Below, in pieces: positions 8,175 to 15,939 of a stretch of DNA of 19,699 nt; within the stretch, counting starts at the first letter, position 1, and every line of letters starts with the position of its first letter. The notes beneath the pieces were generated by a model, which searched no databases, had not been told where the DNA came from, and saw only the letters and a program-made list of their open reading frames with translations. Both the position numbers and the translations under genes were made by a program. Origin of the DNA: Chloroflexota bacterium (GTDB lineage: Bacteria; Chloroflexota; Anaerolineae; Anaerolineales; Anaerolineaceae); NCBI GenBank assembly GCA_023406965.1, contig JAEXTI010000575.1, positions 1-19,699 on the forward strand. The letters are read 5' to 3'.

Positions 8175-9665
8175 ATGACTCTACTAGCAATCGACATTGG
8201 AACGACGCATTGTAAGGCAGGTCTCTTTGATGTTAACGGCACTGTAATGAAGATCGCTAGCCGCAAGACCATCACCCGACAATCCAGTGATGGCTGGGCG
8301 TATTATGAACCCCACGAAATGCTAGGTGTCGTGGCGGCGATCGTTGAGGAGGTGACCAGGGATCAGCTACAACCCATTGCTGCAATTGGAATTGCCAGCA
8401 TGGCGGAGACCGGTCTTCTTGTAGATCGGAAAACAAGCCAGTACCGCTCTTTCATGATCCCCTGGTTTGAGACGAAAGCCCAGCCGTATGCCGATGAGAT
8501 TATCCTAAAAATCGACCCAATGGATTGTTACTTGAAGTATGGCTTAAGGGTTAGCTTCAAATCCAGCCTGGCAAAAATATTGTGGCTGCGACAAGAATGC
8601 TGTTCGTTGGAAAACGCCATATGGCTTTCGGCGGCGGATTTCGTGGCCTATTGGTTGACTGGCGAGTTTGGAACCGATTATTCGCTGGCTGGGAGAACCC
8701 TGGTTTTTCGCGTAGGCGAAAAACGGTGGGATGAGGAATGGCTGAGGGAGTGGAAAATTCCTGAGAATCTGTTTCCGCCGGCTTACCAGAGTGGAACACC
8801 TATTGGCAAGGTTGTCGTAAGTGTGGCGGGGTTGAAAAAGGGCATTCCGGTTTCAGTTTGCGGGCACGACCATATTTGCGCATCATTGGCGATGGGCGTA
8901 ATTCGCCCTGGAATTGTTTTTGACTCTATGGGCACTGCGGAATCGATGATTGGAGTGCTGCCGGAACGTTCCTTGACAGAGGCGGACTATCACAACGGGT
9001 TGCATTACGGTTGTCATGTGGCCGAAGGGCTGGGATATTGGACGGGCGGGCTGTCAACTTCGGGAGGTTCGGTGGAATGGGTGCGAACCTTGCTGTCGTC
9101 GGCTCCATCGTACCAGGACCTGGATGCCCTATTGGACAATGCCGGGCCTCGACCAACCGGCATTCTCTATTTCCCGTATTTATTGGGCAGTGGTTCGCCG
9201 CATGTGGATCCGCGGGCTCGCGGAGCGCTGATCGGTTTGACCAAAGAACACCGTTCTCAGGACTTTTTCAAGGCTGTTCTAGAGGGCACTGCTTATGAGA
9301 TGGAGTTCATTCGCCGGGCGGGAGAGCGCATGACCGGACAACCTATTCGTTCCTTGGTAGCGGCGGGTGGCGGGACTCGATTCGCTTCCTGGATGCAGAT
9401 CAAGGCGGATGTGTCCGGTTGCGAAATTAAGGTTTCAACTGAACCTGAAGCTACCCTGGTTGGGGCGGCTATTTCGGTGGGGGTCGGTTGTGGTGTGTAT
9501 AGTTCGCTGGGAGAATCACTCAACGCATTCGGCGCGCGTTTTCCCGACACTTTCCATCCCATCCCACAGAATTTCGCTATCTACAAGCAGCTCTACGAGA
9601 ATGGATATTTGCATTTTCAGGAGGCATTGCGCAGTTTCAGCCTTCCGGAGATGCTTGGAATGTGA
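8175..9665 (+). CDS. FGGY-family carbohydrate kinase
   Basis: This ATP-dependent sugar kinase has about 496 residues, the normal length for FGGY enzymes. The start is set at ATG 8175 because MTLLAIDIGTTHCKAGLFD is the expected N-terminal phosphate-binding strand-loop. A GTG at 8049 would add 42 unrelated residues. The catalytic-base region is VCGHDHICAS (Asp232), and the C-terminal ATP-binding motif is AAGGGTRFASWMQIKADVSG at ~397-415. FGGY members phosphorylate xylulose, fuculose, gluconate, glycerol and others; the substrate here cannot be read from motifs. It lies 18 bp upstream of a GH38 alpha-mannosidase on the same strand, so the two are probably co-transcribed. Mannose is not a classic FGGY substrate, so the link may be through another sugar in the same glycan. 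No Shine-Dalgarno precedes the start. Confidence 0.88.
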   Translation: MTLLAIDIGTTHCKAGLFDVNGTVMKIASRKTITRQSSDGWAYYEPHEMLGVVAAIVEEVTRDQLQPIAAIGIASMAETGLLVDRKTSQYRSFMIPWFETKAQPYADEIILKIDPMDCYLKYGLRVSFKSSLAKILWLRQECCSLENAIWLSAADFVAYWLTGEFGTDYSLAGRTLVFRVGEKRWDEEWLREWKIPENLFPPAYQSGTPIGKVVVSVAGLKKGIPVSVCGHDHICASLAMGVIRPGIVFDSMGTAESMIGVLPERSLTEADYHNGLHYGCHVAEGLGYWTGGLSTSGGSVEWVRTLLSSAPSYQDLDALLDNAGPRPTGILYFPYLLGSGSPHVDPRARGALIGLTKEHRSQDFFKAVLEGTAYEMEFIRRAGERMTGQPIRSLVAAGGGTRFASWMQIKADVSGCEIKVSTEPEATLVGAAISVGVGCGVYSSLGESLNAFGARFPDTFHPIPQNFAIYKQLYENGYLHFQEALRSFSLPEMLGM

Positions 9666-9683
9666 TGCGTAGGGAGAGAAAAA

Positions 9684-12116
9684 ATGAAGAACAAGATATT
9701 GCACATGATCGGGAACGCACATATCGACCCTGTCTGGCTGTGGCAATGGCAAGAGGGTTTTCATGAGGTAAAGGCTACCTTCCGTTCGGCGTTGGATCGG
9801 ATGAAAGAGTACGAAGATTTTAAGTTCGTAGCCAGTTCTGCCGCATTTTATGAATGGGTGGAGAAATCGGATCCGGGTATGTTCGCGGAGATCCAACAAC
9901 GCGTCAGTGAAGGTCGCTGGGGACTGGTGGGGGGATGGTGGGTGGAGCCGGATTGCAATATCCCAAGCGGCGAATCGTTTGCTCGTCACAGCCTATACGG
10001 CCAGAGATATTTCAAAGAAAAATTTGGCGTAGGGGCTCGAACGGGCTTCAATGTGGACAGCTTTGGCCACAGCGCTACTATTCCACAAATTCTGCAAAAA
10101 AGTGGCATCGATCACTATGTGTTTTTACGACCCATGCCCCATGAACGCAGCCTGCCCTCACGTTTGTTCTGGTGGGAGTCCGCCGATGGCTCGCGGGTGC
10201 TGGCGTTCCGGATACCTTTTGAATACCTTTCTTGGGGCAAAGACCTGGCGGCTCATGCATTGCGCTGTGCCGAGGAGATGAAAGAACCGGTTGACGAGTT
10301 CATGTGCTTCTACGGGGTGGGCAATCACGGCGGCGGGCCGACAATTGAAAACATTGAGAGCTTGCACAAACTGGATCGGGATGAAGAATTCCCAACTCGA
10401 CTGATTTGCTCCACTCCCGAGGAGTTTTTTGCTGCGGCAAAGGAAAAAGGCTGGACTATCCCGGTTGTGCGCGATGAATTGCAAAACCATGCCAAAGGCT
10501 GCTTTGCGGTGCATTCGGGGATTAAGCAGTGGAACCGGCAAGCCGAGAACCGCTTACAGGCGGCTGAGAAGTGGAGTGCGGTGGCGGATTGGCAATTGGG
10601 AATCCCTTACCCAGATAACTTCACCCACGCCTGGAAGCAGGTGCTGTTCAATCAGTTTCATGACATCCTGGCCGGAACTTCTCTAGAAGCAGCCTATCAT
10701 GATGCGCGCAACAGTTTTGGCGAGGCACTGGCGATTGCGGATCGCAATTTGAACGCTGCTGTACAGGCGCTGGCGTGGAATATCCGTATGGATAAAGATG
10801 ATGACGTTCGCCCGTTAGTGGTGTTCAATTCGTTAACCTGGCCGGTGAAGACGAACGTGGAAATCGAATCCCGATTCTGGCCTGGGGAGGCTGAGTTGCA
10901 GGATGATGCGGGGTGTGTCGTACCATACCAACAGGTTCAGTCAACTACCACGACCGGACGTGTGCGGACCAGCTTCAATGCCGAACTGCCCGCGATGGGA
11001 TATCGGACTTATCGAATGGTGTTGAGCGGTGGGACAGGTCAGAGAAAAGAGTCGACCGATGAGATCCGAGCGTCCGATCAGGTATTAGAGAACCGGCGGT
11101 TGCGCCTGGAATTCAATCCGCAATCTGGCGCTATTGCCAGCTTGCGCGATAAAGTGGCGGGTGTAGAGGTATTCTCGGGAGAAGCAGCCAAAGCCATTGT
11201 GTCGAATGACCCTGGCGACACCTGGGGGCACGACATTTTCCGTTGGGATGAGGTGGTAGGTGCATTTACTGCGACGCAATTGCACCTGGTTGAACATGGG
11301 CCGGTGAAATCGGTGGTGCGAGTGACCAGTGAATACGAAAGCTCTACGCTGGTTCAAGATTTCGCCATGTACCCTGGTTCGGACCAAATTGATGTGACTG
11401 TGAGGCTGGATTGGCGTGAACAGATGAAGATGCTCAAGCTACGCTTCCCAGTCAATGTCAATTTTATGAAAGTCACCCGGGATATTGCCTATGGAAGTAT
11501 TGAGACTTTCTCGAACGGCGAGGAAATGCCTTTCCAGCAGTGGGTCGATGTGTCAGGAACCTCGCGAGATCGGGAAATTAAATATGGTTTCGGCTTACTG
11601 AATGACGCGAAGTACAGTCTAGACGTCAATATCCGTGACATAGGCATGACCATATTGCGCAGCCCGGCTTATGCCCATCATGACCCGGCCAAGCTCGATC
11701 CAAATGGTCACTATACATACATCGATCAGGGTCTTCAAACTTTCCGATACAGCCTGGCGCCGCACGTAGGTAGCTGGGAGAGTGCCGGGATCGTTGCCCG
11801 GGCTGCTTTGTTGAATCAACCGCCGGTGGTGATGTTTAGTACTTCCCATCCGGATGGTATCTTGCCGCAAAGCGCAGCGTTTATTGAAGTCACGCCTGCC
11901 CAAATACAAGTGACAGTGCTCAAACGAGCTGAAGACAATGATGATTTGATTATCCGGGTCGTGGAGACCACGCAATCAGCCTGTTCGGGCACAATTTCTC
12001 TGCCACAATGGAACCGTGTGTTTTCTGGCCAATTCTTGCCCGGCGAAATCAAAACCTTGCGGGTACCGCGAGATGGGACAAAGCCGATTGTGGAGACGAA
12101 TCTGCTCGAAGAATGA
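9684..12116 (+). CDS. Alpha-mannosidase, glycoside hydrolase family 38
   Basis: This is an 810-residue GH38 retaining alpha-mannosidase, which hydrolyses terminal alpha-mannosides from glycans. The zinc site and active site are visible: His13 and Asp15 in GNAHIDPVWLWQW, Asp125 in GFNVDSFGHSATIP (nucleophile and zinc ligand in family structures), and His326 in FNQFHDILAGTS (fourth zinc ligand). The N-terminal catalytic (beta/alpha) domain spans ~1-270, a middle helical domain ~275-365, and C-terminal beta-sandwich domains the rest. There is no signal peptide, so it should act in the cytoplasm on imported oligosaccharides. The ATG at 9684 has an AGGGAGAG Shine-Dalgarno at 9671-9678 and starts 18 bp after the kinase stop. 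Exact linkage specificity is not predictable. Confidence 0.93.
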   Translation: MKNKILHMIGNAHIDPVWLWQWQEGFHEVKATFRSALDRMKEYEDFKFVASSAAFYEWVEKSDPGMFAEIQQRVSEGRWGLVGGWWVEPDCNIPSGESFARHSLYGQRYFKEKFGVGARTGFNVDSFGHSATIPQILQKSGIDHYVFLRPMPHERSLPSRLFWWESADGSRVLAFRIPFEYLSWGKDLAAHALRCAEEMKEPVDEFMCFYGVGNHGGGPTIENIESLHKLDRDEEFPTRLICSTPEEFFAAAKEKGWTIPVVRDELQNHAKGCFAVHSGIKQWNRQAENRLQAAEKWSAVADWQLGIPYPDNFTHAWKQVLFNQFHDILAGTSLEAAYHDARNSFGEALAIADRNLNAAVQALAWNIRMDKDDDVRPLVVFNSLTWPVKTNVEIESRFWPGEAELQDDAGCVVPYQQVQSTTTTGRVRTSFNAELPAMGYRTYRMVLSGGTGQRKESTDEIRASDQVLENRRLRLEFNPQSGAIASLRDKVAGVEVFSGEAAKAIVSNDPGDTWGHDIFRWDEVVGAFTATQLHLVEHGPVKSVVRVTSEYESSTLVQDFAMYPGSDQIDVTVRLDWREQMKMLKLRFPVNVNFMKVTRDIAYGSIETFSNGEEMPFQQWVDVSGTSRDREIKYGFGLLNDAKYSLDVNIRDIGMTILRSPAYAHHDPAKLDPNGHYTYIDQGLQTFRYSLAPHVGSWESAGIVARAALLNQPPVVMFSTSHPDGILPQSAAFIEVTPAQIQVTVLKRAEDNDDLIIRVVETTQSACSGTISLPQWNRVFSGQFLPGEIKTLRVPRDGTKPIVETNLLEE

Positions 12117-12232
12117 CAGTGAAATACCAGGATCGGCATCTGCATATTTTTTACTTAATGTGTGCAGTTTTGCGGTACATTCGATTCTTGGGAATAGCCA
12201 TCAAACAGTATGATCTGTGTAGAGATAAATAT

Positions 12233-12268
12233 TTCGAGGTTTGCCGTCAGGGGGCGGCAAACCTCGAA
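12233..12268. terminator. Bidirectional terminator between convergent genes
   Basis: A perfect 14-bp stem pairs 12233-12246 (TTCGAGGTTTGCCG) with 12255-12268, enclosing an 8-nt loop TCAGGGGG. It stands between the plus-strand mannosidase (ends 12116) and the minus-strand 24-heme cytochrome (ends 12325). Downstream sequence is moderately T-rich on the plus strand (TGGTTTGAATGGTGGTTTCTTTT) and AT-rich on the minus strand (AAATATTTATC). The rest of the 208-bp gap holds no recognisable gene. Confidence 0.75.
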
Positions 12269-12324
12269 CTGGTTTGAATGGTGGTTTCTTTTGCAAACTC
12301 ACCGACCATAGGCTGGGTGATTAA

Positions 12325-14628
12325 TTATTGTACAGGCTCGGTCGGTTCTTCCGTGGGAGCGGGCGTTTCACTCGGCTCTTCGGTCGGGTCAGGTGTTTCG
12401 CTCGGCTCTTCGGTCGGGTCGGGTGTTTCACTCGGCTCTTCGGTTGGATCGGGCGTTTCACTCGGCTCTTCGGTTGGTTCGGGTGTCTCGCTCGGAACGG
12501 GAGTGTCGGAGGGAACCGGAGTAGTAGGAACTGGAGTTTCTGTTGGAGCTACGTACCAGCTACTGGTGTTGTGACATTTTGAACATTGCCCTCGGCTGTG
12601 ATCCGCAGGACGGTCGTGGCAAGATTTGCAGTCGGTGTACCCGGTGTGGTCGAAGACTGCGCTCGCCCATACGCTCGTGTTGTGACATTTGGAGCATTGT
12701 CCAGGCCAGTGCCCGGAAGGCGCAGCATGGCAGTTGGTACAGGTGTCATTGCTTTTGTGTGTGTAAGACGCTGCCCAAGTGGAGGTGTTATGGCAAAGCG
12801 TACAATCACCAGGATAGTGGTTTGTGGGAGTCGTGTGACAGGTTGCGCAGGCTGTGTAGCCGGTATGATCGAAGTGCGCCAGTGCCCAACTGGCAGTGAT
12901 GTGGCACCTATAGCAATCTCCCGCATAGTGACCGCCCGGGGCGGTATGACACTGGCTACAGGTGGACACCCCCGCATGGTTATAGGAGATAGATGACCAG
13001 TTATTAGTATTGTGGCAAGACAGGCAGGCGCCGGGATAGTGATGGCTGGGAACGGCATGACACTGTGTACAGGTTGTGACACCGCCGTGGTTGTAGGAAG
13101 CGTTCCCCCATCCGCTGGTAACATGGCAGGCGGAACAGGCGGCTGGGTAATGCCCTGCAGGTGCTTGATGGCAGGTAGAGCAATCGCTGAAGTTGTGGAA
13201 CATGGCGCCGTCTGTCCAACTGTTGGTACTGTGGCAAGAACTACAGGTGTTCCCACGGTTGCCATGCGGCGCATCGTGACAGGTGGCGCAATCTGAGTGT
13301 TTTCTGGTGTGCGTGAAACGCACTCTGGTCCAGTCAACCGTACCGTGGCATTCGGAGCACTGCCCAACATAATGCGGCATGGGCTTTTCGTCCAAATGGC
13401 ATTGTAAGCAATTGGGGTAAACCTCGTGATTCACATGGACAGGTAGCCAATCGTTCACATCCGTGTGGCAGTTGATGCAGTCGCCAGGATATTTTCCTGC
13501 ATGTTTATCATAACTATGGCAATCCTGACAGTTCTCGACGCGCAGGCAAGTTTCATCTTGTTTAACTTTGATTATCGCATCGTAGTTGCCGTTGATATGA
13601 CAGCTATTACAGGTGCTTAAGTGGTGGTCGTATGTGTAATCCTCCCAGCTTTCAATGCTGGTATGACATCCAATACAGTCTCCGGGGTAGTGAAGCTGCG
13701 TTGAAGAAGCGGGCTTGGCGTTGGTGTTCTTCCAAATGACATTGCGCACAAAGCGAGGCGTTTCATCCGCCACTGCCTCCTGCGCTGGGAGATCGCCGGC
13801 ATGGCAGGAGATGCATTCTCTTACTCGAGCATGGTCGTAGATAATATCACTCCACTCAGTATCAAGGTGGCAGGTTGCACAATCGCCTTCGTAATGCAGC
13901 GGGTAGTTTGGGCCGGCGGCTGTGGCCATCGAGATTAAATACTTGGTATCCAGGACAAGCTCATCTTCCAAGGTGTGGCATGAGATGCAATCACTGGGGG
14001 TGTCGGCATACTCGCCGGTTGTGTGACAGGTCTCGCATTCAACCTCTGTATGTGCACCTTCCAGTGGGAAGATACTATGATCGACTTCCTGGCCGAGGAA
14101 GGGGATGGCTTGCGAGAGGATCACCGCCGGGGTTTTGGGTTTTTCTTTGACAATTTTTTGGATTTCCGAAGGAGTAGAGGCAGCTTGTAGCGTGGCGATC
14201 TTATCATGTAAAGATTGTAACGCCTCGTCGGAGATGGTTTCTTCCAGGCCAGATAGTACGATGTCAATCCGAACTAGCATTTTCTCCACTGTATGATACA
14301 GCGCTTCTTTTTGCTCGTTCGGAACCGTTTCAATGTTTCGAATCGATGCTGATAGGCTGGCATCAAACGCTGTGACTGCTCTCTTTAGATGCTGAGGTTT
14401 GCTAAGGGTGAGATCAAGCAGGCGACGTTCGACCAGGTCGAAGCTTCTTTCGGCCCGTCGGGTTGGATCGCCTGTTAACCTAACCTGAGTGTTCTCAGCA
14501 AAAGATTGGATGTCAAAGAAGACGCTTCCTGGACGGAATGGGTAGGTCTCCGCCAGGAAGAGCAGGCCGAGGATCATGAAGATCAGGACTGCGTTTATGG
14601 CCCCAATGATAATCAGTGTTTTCTTCAT
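12325..14628 (-). CDS. Membrane-anchored 24-heme c-type cytochrome with Pro/Thr/Glu-rich tail
   Basis: This 767-residue protein carries 24 CXXCH heme c motifs by direct reading. The order is an N-terminal TM anchor (~2-27); a helical heme-free domain (~35-165) resembling DUF5667-type extracellular helices; a heme-rich region starting with CETCH at ~198; six diheme repeats of 36-37 residues (12586-13245); and a low-complexity tail of SETPDPTEEP repeats. Conserved His residues in the YNHxG and HYPG positions between motifs are likely axial ligands. The start is ATG 14626-14628, preceded by AAGGAAG; an in-frame extension to 14661 would overlap the upstream gene by 29 bases. It follows the 12-heme cytochrome gene by 4 bp and ends the operon. 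The inferred role is long-range electron transfer outside the membrane. The partner acceptor is unknown. Confidence 0.9.
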   Translation of the reverse strand: MKKTLIIIGAINAVLIFMILGLLFLAETYPFRPGSVFFDIQSFAENTQVRLTGDPTRRAERSFDLVERRLLDLTLSKPQHLKRAVTAFDASLSASIRNIETVPNEQKEALYHTVEKMLVRIDIVLSGLEETISDEALQSLHDKIATLQAASTPSEIQKIVKEKPKTPAVILSQAIPFLGQEVDHSIFPLEGAHTEVECETCHTTGEYADTPSDCISCHTLEDELVLDTKYLISMATAAGPNYPLHYEGDCATCHLDTEWSDIIYDHARVRECISCHAGDLPAQEAVADETPRFVRNVIWKNTNAKPASSTQLHYPGDCIGCHTSIESWEDYTYDHHLSTCNSCHINGNYDAIIKVKQDETCLRVENCQDCHSYDKHAGKYPGDCINCHTDVNDWLPVHVNHEVYPNCLQCHLDEKPMPHYVGQCSECHGTVDWTRVRFTHTRKHSDCATCHDAPHGNRGNTCSSCHSTNSWTDGAMFHNFSDCSTCHQAPAGHYPAACSACHVTSGWGNASYNHGGVTTCTQCHAVPSHHYPGACLSCHNTNNWSSISYNHAGVSTCSQCHTAPGGHYAGDCYRCHITASWALAHFDHTGYTACATCHTTPTNHYPGDCTLCHNTSTWAASYTHKSNDTCTNCHAAPSGHWPGQCSKCHNTSVWASAVFDHTGYTDCKSCHDRPADHSRGQCSKCHNTSSWYVAPTETPVPTTPVPSDTPVPSETPEPTEEPSETPDPTEEPSETPDPTEEPSETPDPTEEPSETPAPTEEPTEPVQ
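12361..12490 (-). repeat. 30-bp tandem repeat coding the Pro/Thr/Glu-rich tail
   Basis: About 4.3 near-identical 30-bp units start at 12361, 12391, 12421, 12451 and 12481. The core is GTTTCACTCGGCTCTTCGGT on the plus strand. In frame on the minus strand each unit encodes the decapeptide SETPDPTEEP. Units differ by a few bases, so the array is young and could vary in copy number by slippage without breaking the frame. It is a coding minisatellite, not a CRISPR array: there are no spacers. Confidence 0.9.
12586..13245 (-). repeat. Six tandem diheme protein repeats (36-37 residues each)
   Basis: The six units begin at CSSCH, CSACH, CLSCH, CYRCH, CTLCH and CSKCH. Their lengths are 36, 37, 37, 37, 36 and 37 residues, which sum exactly to the 660 bp. 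The consensus is CxxCHxTxxW, then YNHxG, then CxxCH, then P and HYPG. Each unit carries two heme sites and two extra conserved histidines. A seventh, partial unit (CSKCHNTSSW) follows at 12585, and a looser unit (CSECH) precedes the array. Confidence 0.9.
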
Positions 14629-14632
14629 ATCG

Positions 14633-15877
14633 TTAGTCTTCCTTTCCGGACGGGCTTGCATTGTCCTGATTGGGATCAGTCAACTGATAATTGGATCCGG
14701 CCTGGTTTGGGTTGGGTTCTCCGGTATGAGTATCCATTGACCCAGAGGGTTCAGTGTTCGCATTGTTGCCGGTTTCGTTACCCGTATAATTGCCTGCGTC
14801 ATTACTGCCTTGCCCTTGCCCATCCTCCGGATCGGCCTGTGGTTTAGCTTTGAGCGGTGTTTCGTCTTCTGTGCCGGTGGGGTGGCAATCGGCGCACTGT
14901 TGAATGTCGGTTGTCTCCAGGGAAACATGGGCAGTGACTATTTCTTCGTTTTCATGGCATGAATCGCAGGTGTATTCTGTGTAGGTCGCGAGATGGCATT
15001 CTTCGCAGGTCTCAATGGGTTCATCGCCATGTTCCAGCGCAAAGGTGTGGATCTTCAGTTCTGCGGGAGTCCAGGCGACATCGGTGTGGCAGCGGGCGCA
15101 TTCCAGGCCAAATTGCCCGGCATGGACTTCGGGTTCCTCATGGCAGGAACTGCAACTGGCGCTGGTGCCTACATAATGCTGGTCACTGTGGCACTCGGCG
15201 CATTCGTGATCGGCATGGCCGCCAGACAAGGCGAATTGACTATGATCAAAGCCCTTGACCATGCGATCCTGCCCGTCGTGACATTCCGTACATGCGGAGC
15301 CATATTCTTCGATGTGAGTTGCAAGCGCGTTGTGGTCGTGGCTGGAATGGCAGGTGATGCAATCTGTTTCTTTGGCAAAACTTCCGTCTTCGTCGCTGTG
15401 GCAGGATTGGCAGGTCATCTGTTCGCCATCATAGTCCGCGATATGGCTGGCAAGGCTAAATTCAGCCAGCATGTAATGATCTACATTTTGGAAGGCCAGC
15501 TTAGTTAGGTCGGCTTCCTCACCGTTGTGCTCAGGGTGGCAGGCCTGGCAGCGGGAAACCCCCGGAAGCCGCCCGTGCAGCGAGTTAATATCCTCGCGCT
15601 GGGCGGCAATATCTTTGTGGCAGTCCTGACAGGTACTGTCACTGAGGCAGTGGACGGGCACGTGGCAGTGAGAACAGTCGTTTGAAAGCTCGGCGTGGGA
15701 CGAGACGCCGCCCAGAGGTTGACTCTGATGGGCGGTGGATAATGGCCCCGGGCTCAGTTGGTGGGTTGCTTTGAGGTAGAGAAAACCGCTACATCCAAGC
15801 ACAAACCCGATCACAACCGCGAACCGAATAAAGAACCAGGGTCTCAATAAGAACTTTTTCCACAATTTTGTAATCAT
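14633..15877 (-). CDS. Membrane-anchored 12-heme c-type cytochrome
   Basis: This 414-residue multiheme cytochrome has 12 CXXCH motifs starting at residues 68, 83, 110, 156, 173, 196, 226, 242, 260, 291, 304 and 328. An N-terminal hydrophobic segment (~15-36) anchors it. VLGC at 26-29 is a poor lipobox, so a TM anchor is preferred. Residues ~242-337 are clearly homologous to the pentaheme module of the preceding cytochrome (LECARCHTDVAWTPAE against INCGRCHNTLAWTPAV). The last ~75 residues are a heme-free, Gly/Asn/Pro-rich acidic tail. The ATG at 15875-15877 has a GAGGAG Shine-Dalgarno. The gene lies 62 bp after the 6-heme cytochrome, with an intercistronic hairpin, and 4 bp before the 24-heme gene. 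It probably relays electrons between these two partners. Confidence 0.9.
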   Translation of the reverse strand: MITKLWKKFLLRPWFFIRFAVVIGFVLGCSGFLYLKATHQLSPGPLSTAHQSQPLGGVSSHAELSNDCSHCHVPVHCLSDSTCQDCHKDIAAQREDINSLHGRLPGVSRCQACHPEHNGEEADLTKLAFQNVDHYMLAEFSLASHIADYDGEQMTCQSCHSDEDGSFAKETDCITCHSSHDHNALATHIEEYGSACTECHDGQDRMVKGFDHSQFALSGGHADHECAECHSDQHYVGTSASCSSCHEEPEVHAGQFGLECARCHTDVAWTPAELKIHTFALEHGDEPIETCEECHLATYTEYTCDSCHENEEIVTAHVSLETTDIQQCADCHPTGTEDETPLKAKPQADPEDGQGQGSNDAGNYTGNETGNNANTEPSGSMDTHTGEPNPNQAGSNYQLTDPNQDNASPSGKED

Positions 15878-15902
15878 ACATCTCCTCTCACCGTTCAGAA
15901 AC

Positions 15903-15927
15903 TTGGGGCGTTTTCCGCGCGCCCCAA
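15903..15927 (-). promoter_or_regulatory. Intercistronic hairpin between the 6-heme and 12-heme cytochrome genes
   Basis: TTGGGGCG (15903-15910) pairs perfectly with CGCCCCAA (15920-15927) around a 9-nt loop. Read on the transcribed minus strand it is followed by GTTTCTG, a poor T-tract. It may act as a partial terminator or mRNA-stabilising stem that sets the ratio of bc core to multiheme proteins, rather than as a full stop. The Shine-Dalgarno of the 12-heme gene lies just downstream. Confidence 0.45.
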
Positions 15928-15939
15928 TCTGAACTTAAC

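Noticed and set aside
12361..12490. Possible CRISPR array from regular 30-bp repeats
   Set aside because: Units are directly adjacent with no spacers, and they lie in frame inside a coding region.
12278..12574. Plus-strand frame with a Gly-Ser-Val repeat (SVGSGVSLGS)
   Set aside because: It is the antisense reading of the SETPDPTEEP-coding minisatellite, with no ribosome site and no independent support.
12549..13370. 273-codon open frame on the minus strand inside the 24-heme cytochrome gene, and many similar frames at 12586-13296 on the plus strand
   Set aside because: They are in other frames of the diheme repeat array. Repetition with a period divisible by three keeps shadow frames open. 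The cytochrome frame has 24 CXXCH motifs and a clear start.
14633..15877. Lipoprotein signal in the 12-heme cytochrome (VLGC at residues 26-29)
   Set aside because: Leu at the -2 position is atypical and the hydrophobic segment continues past the Cys (SGFLYLK), so an uncleaved TM anchor is more likely.
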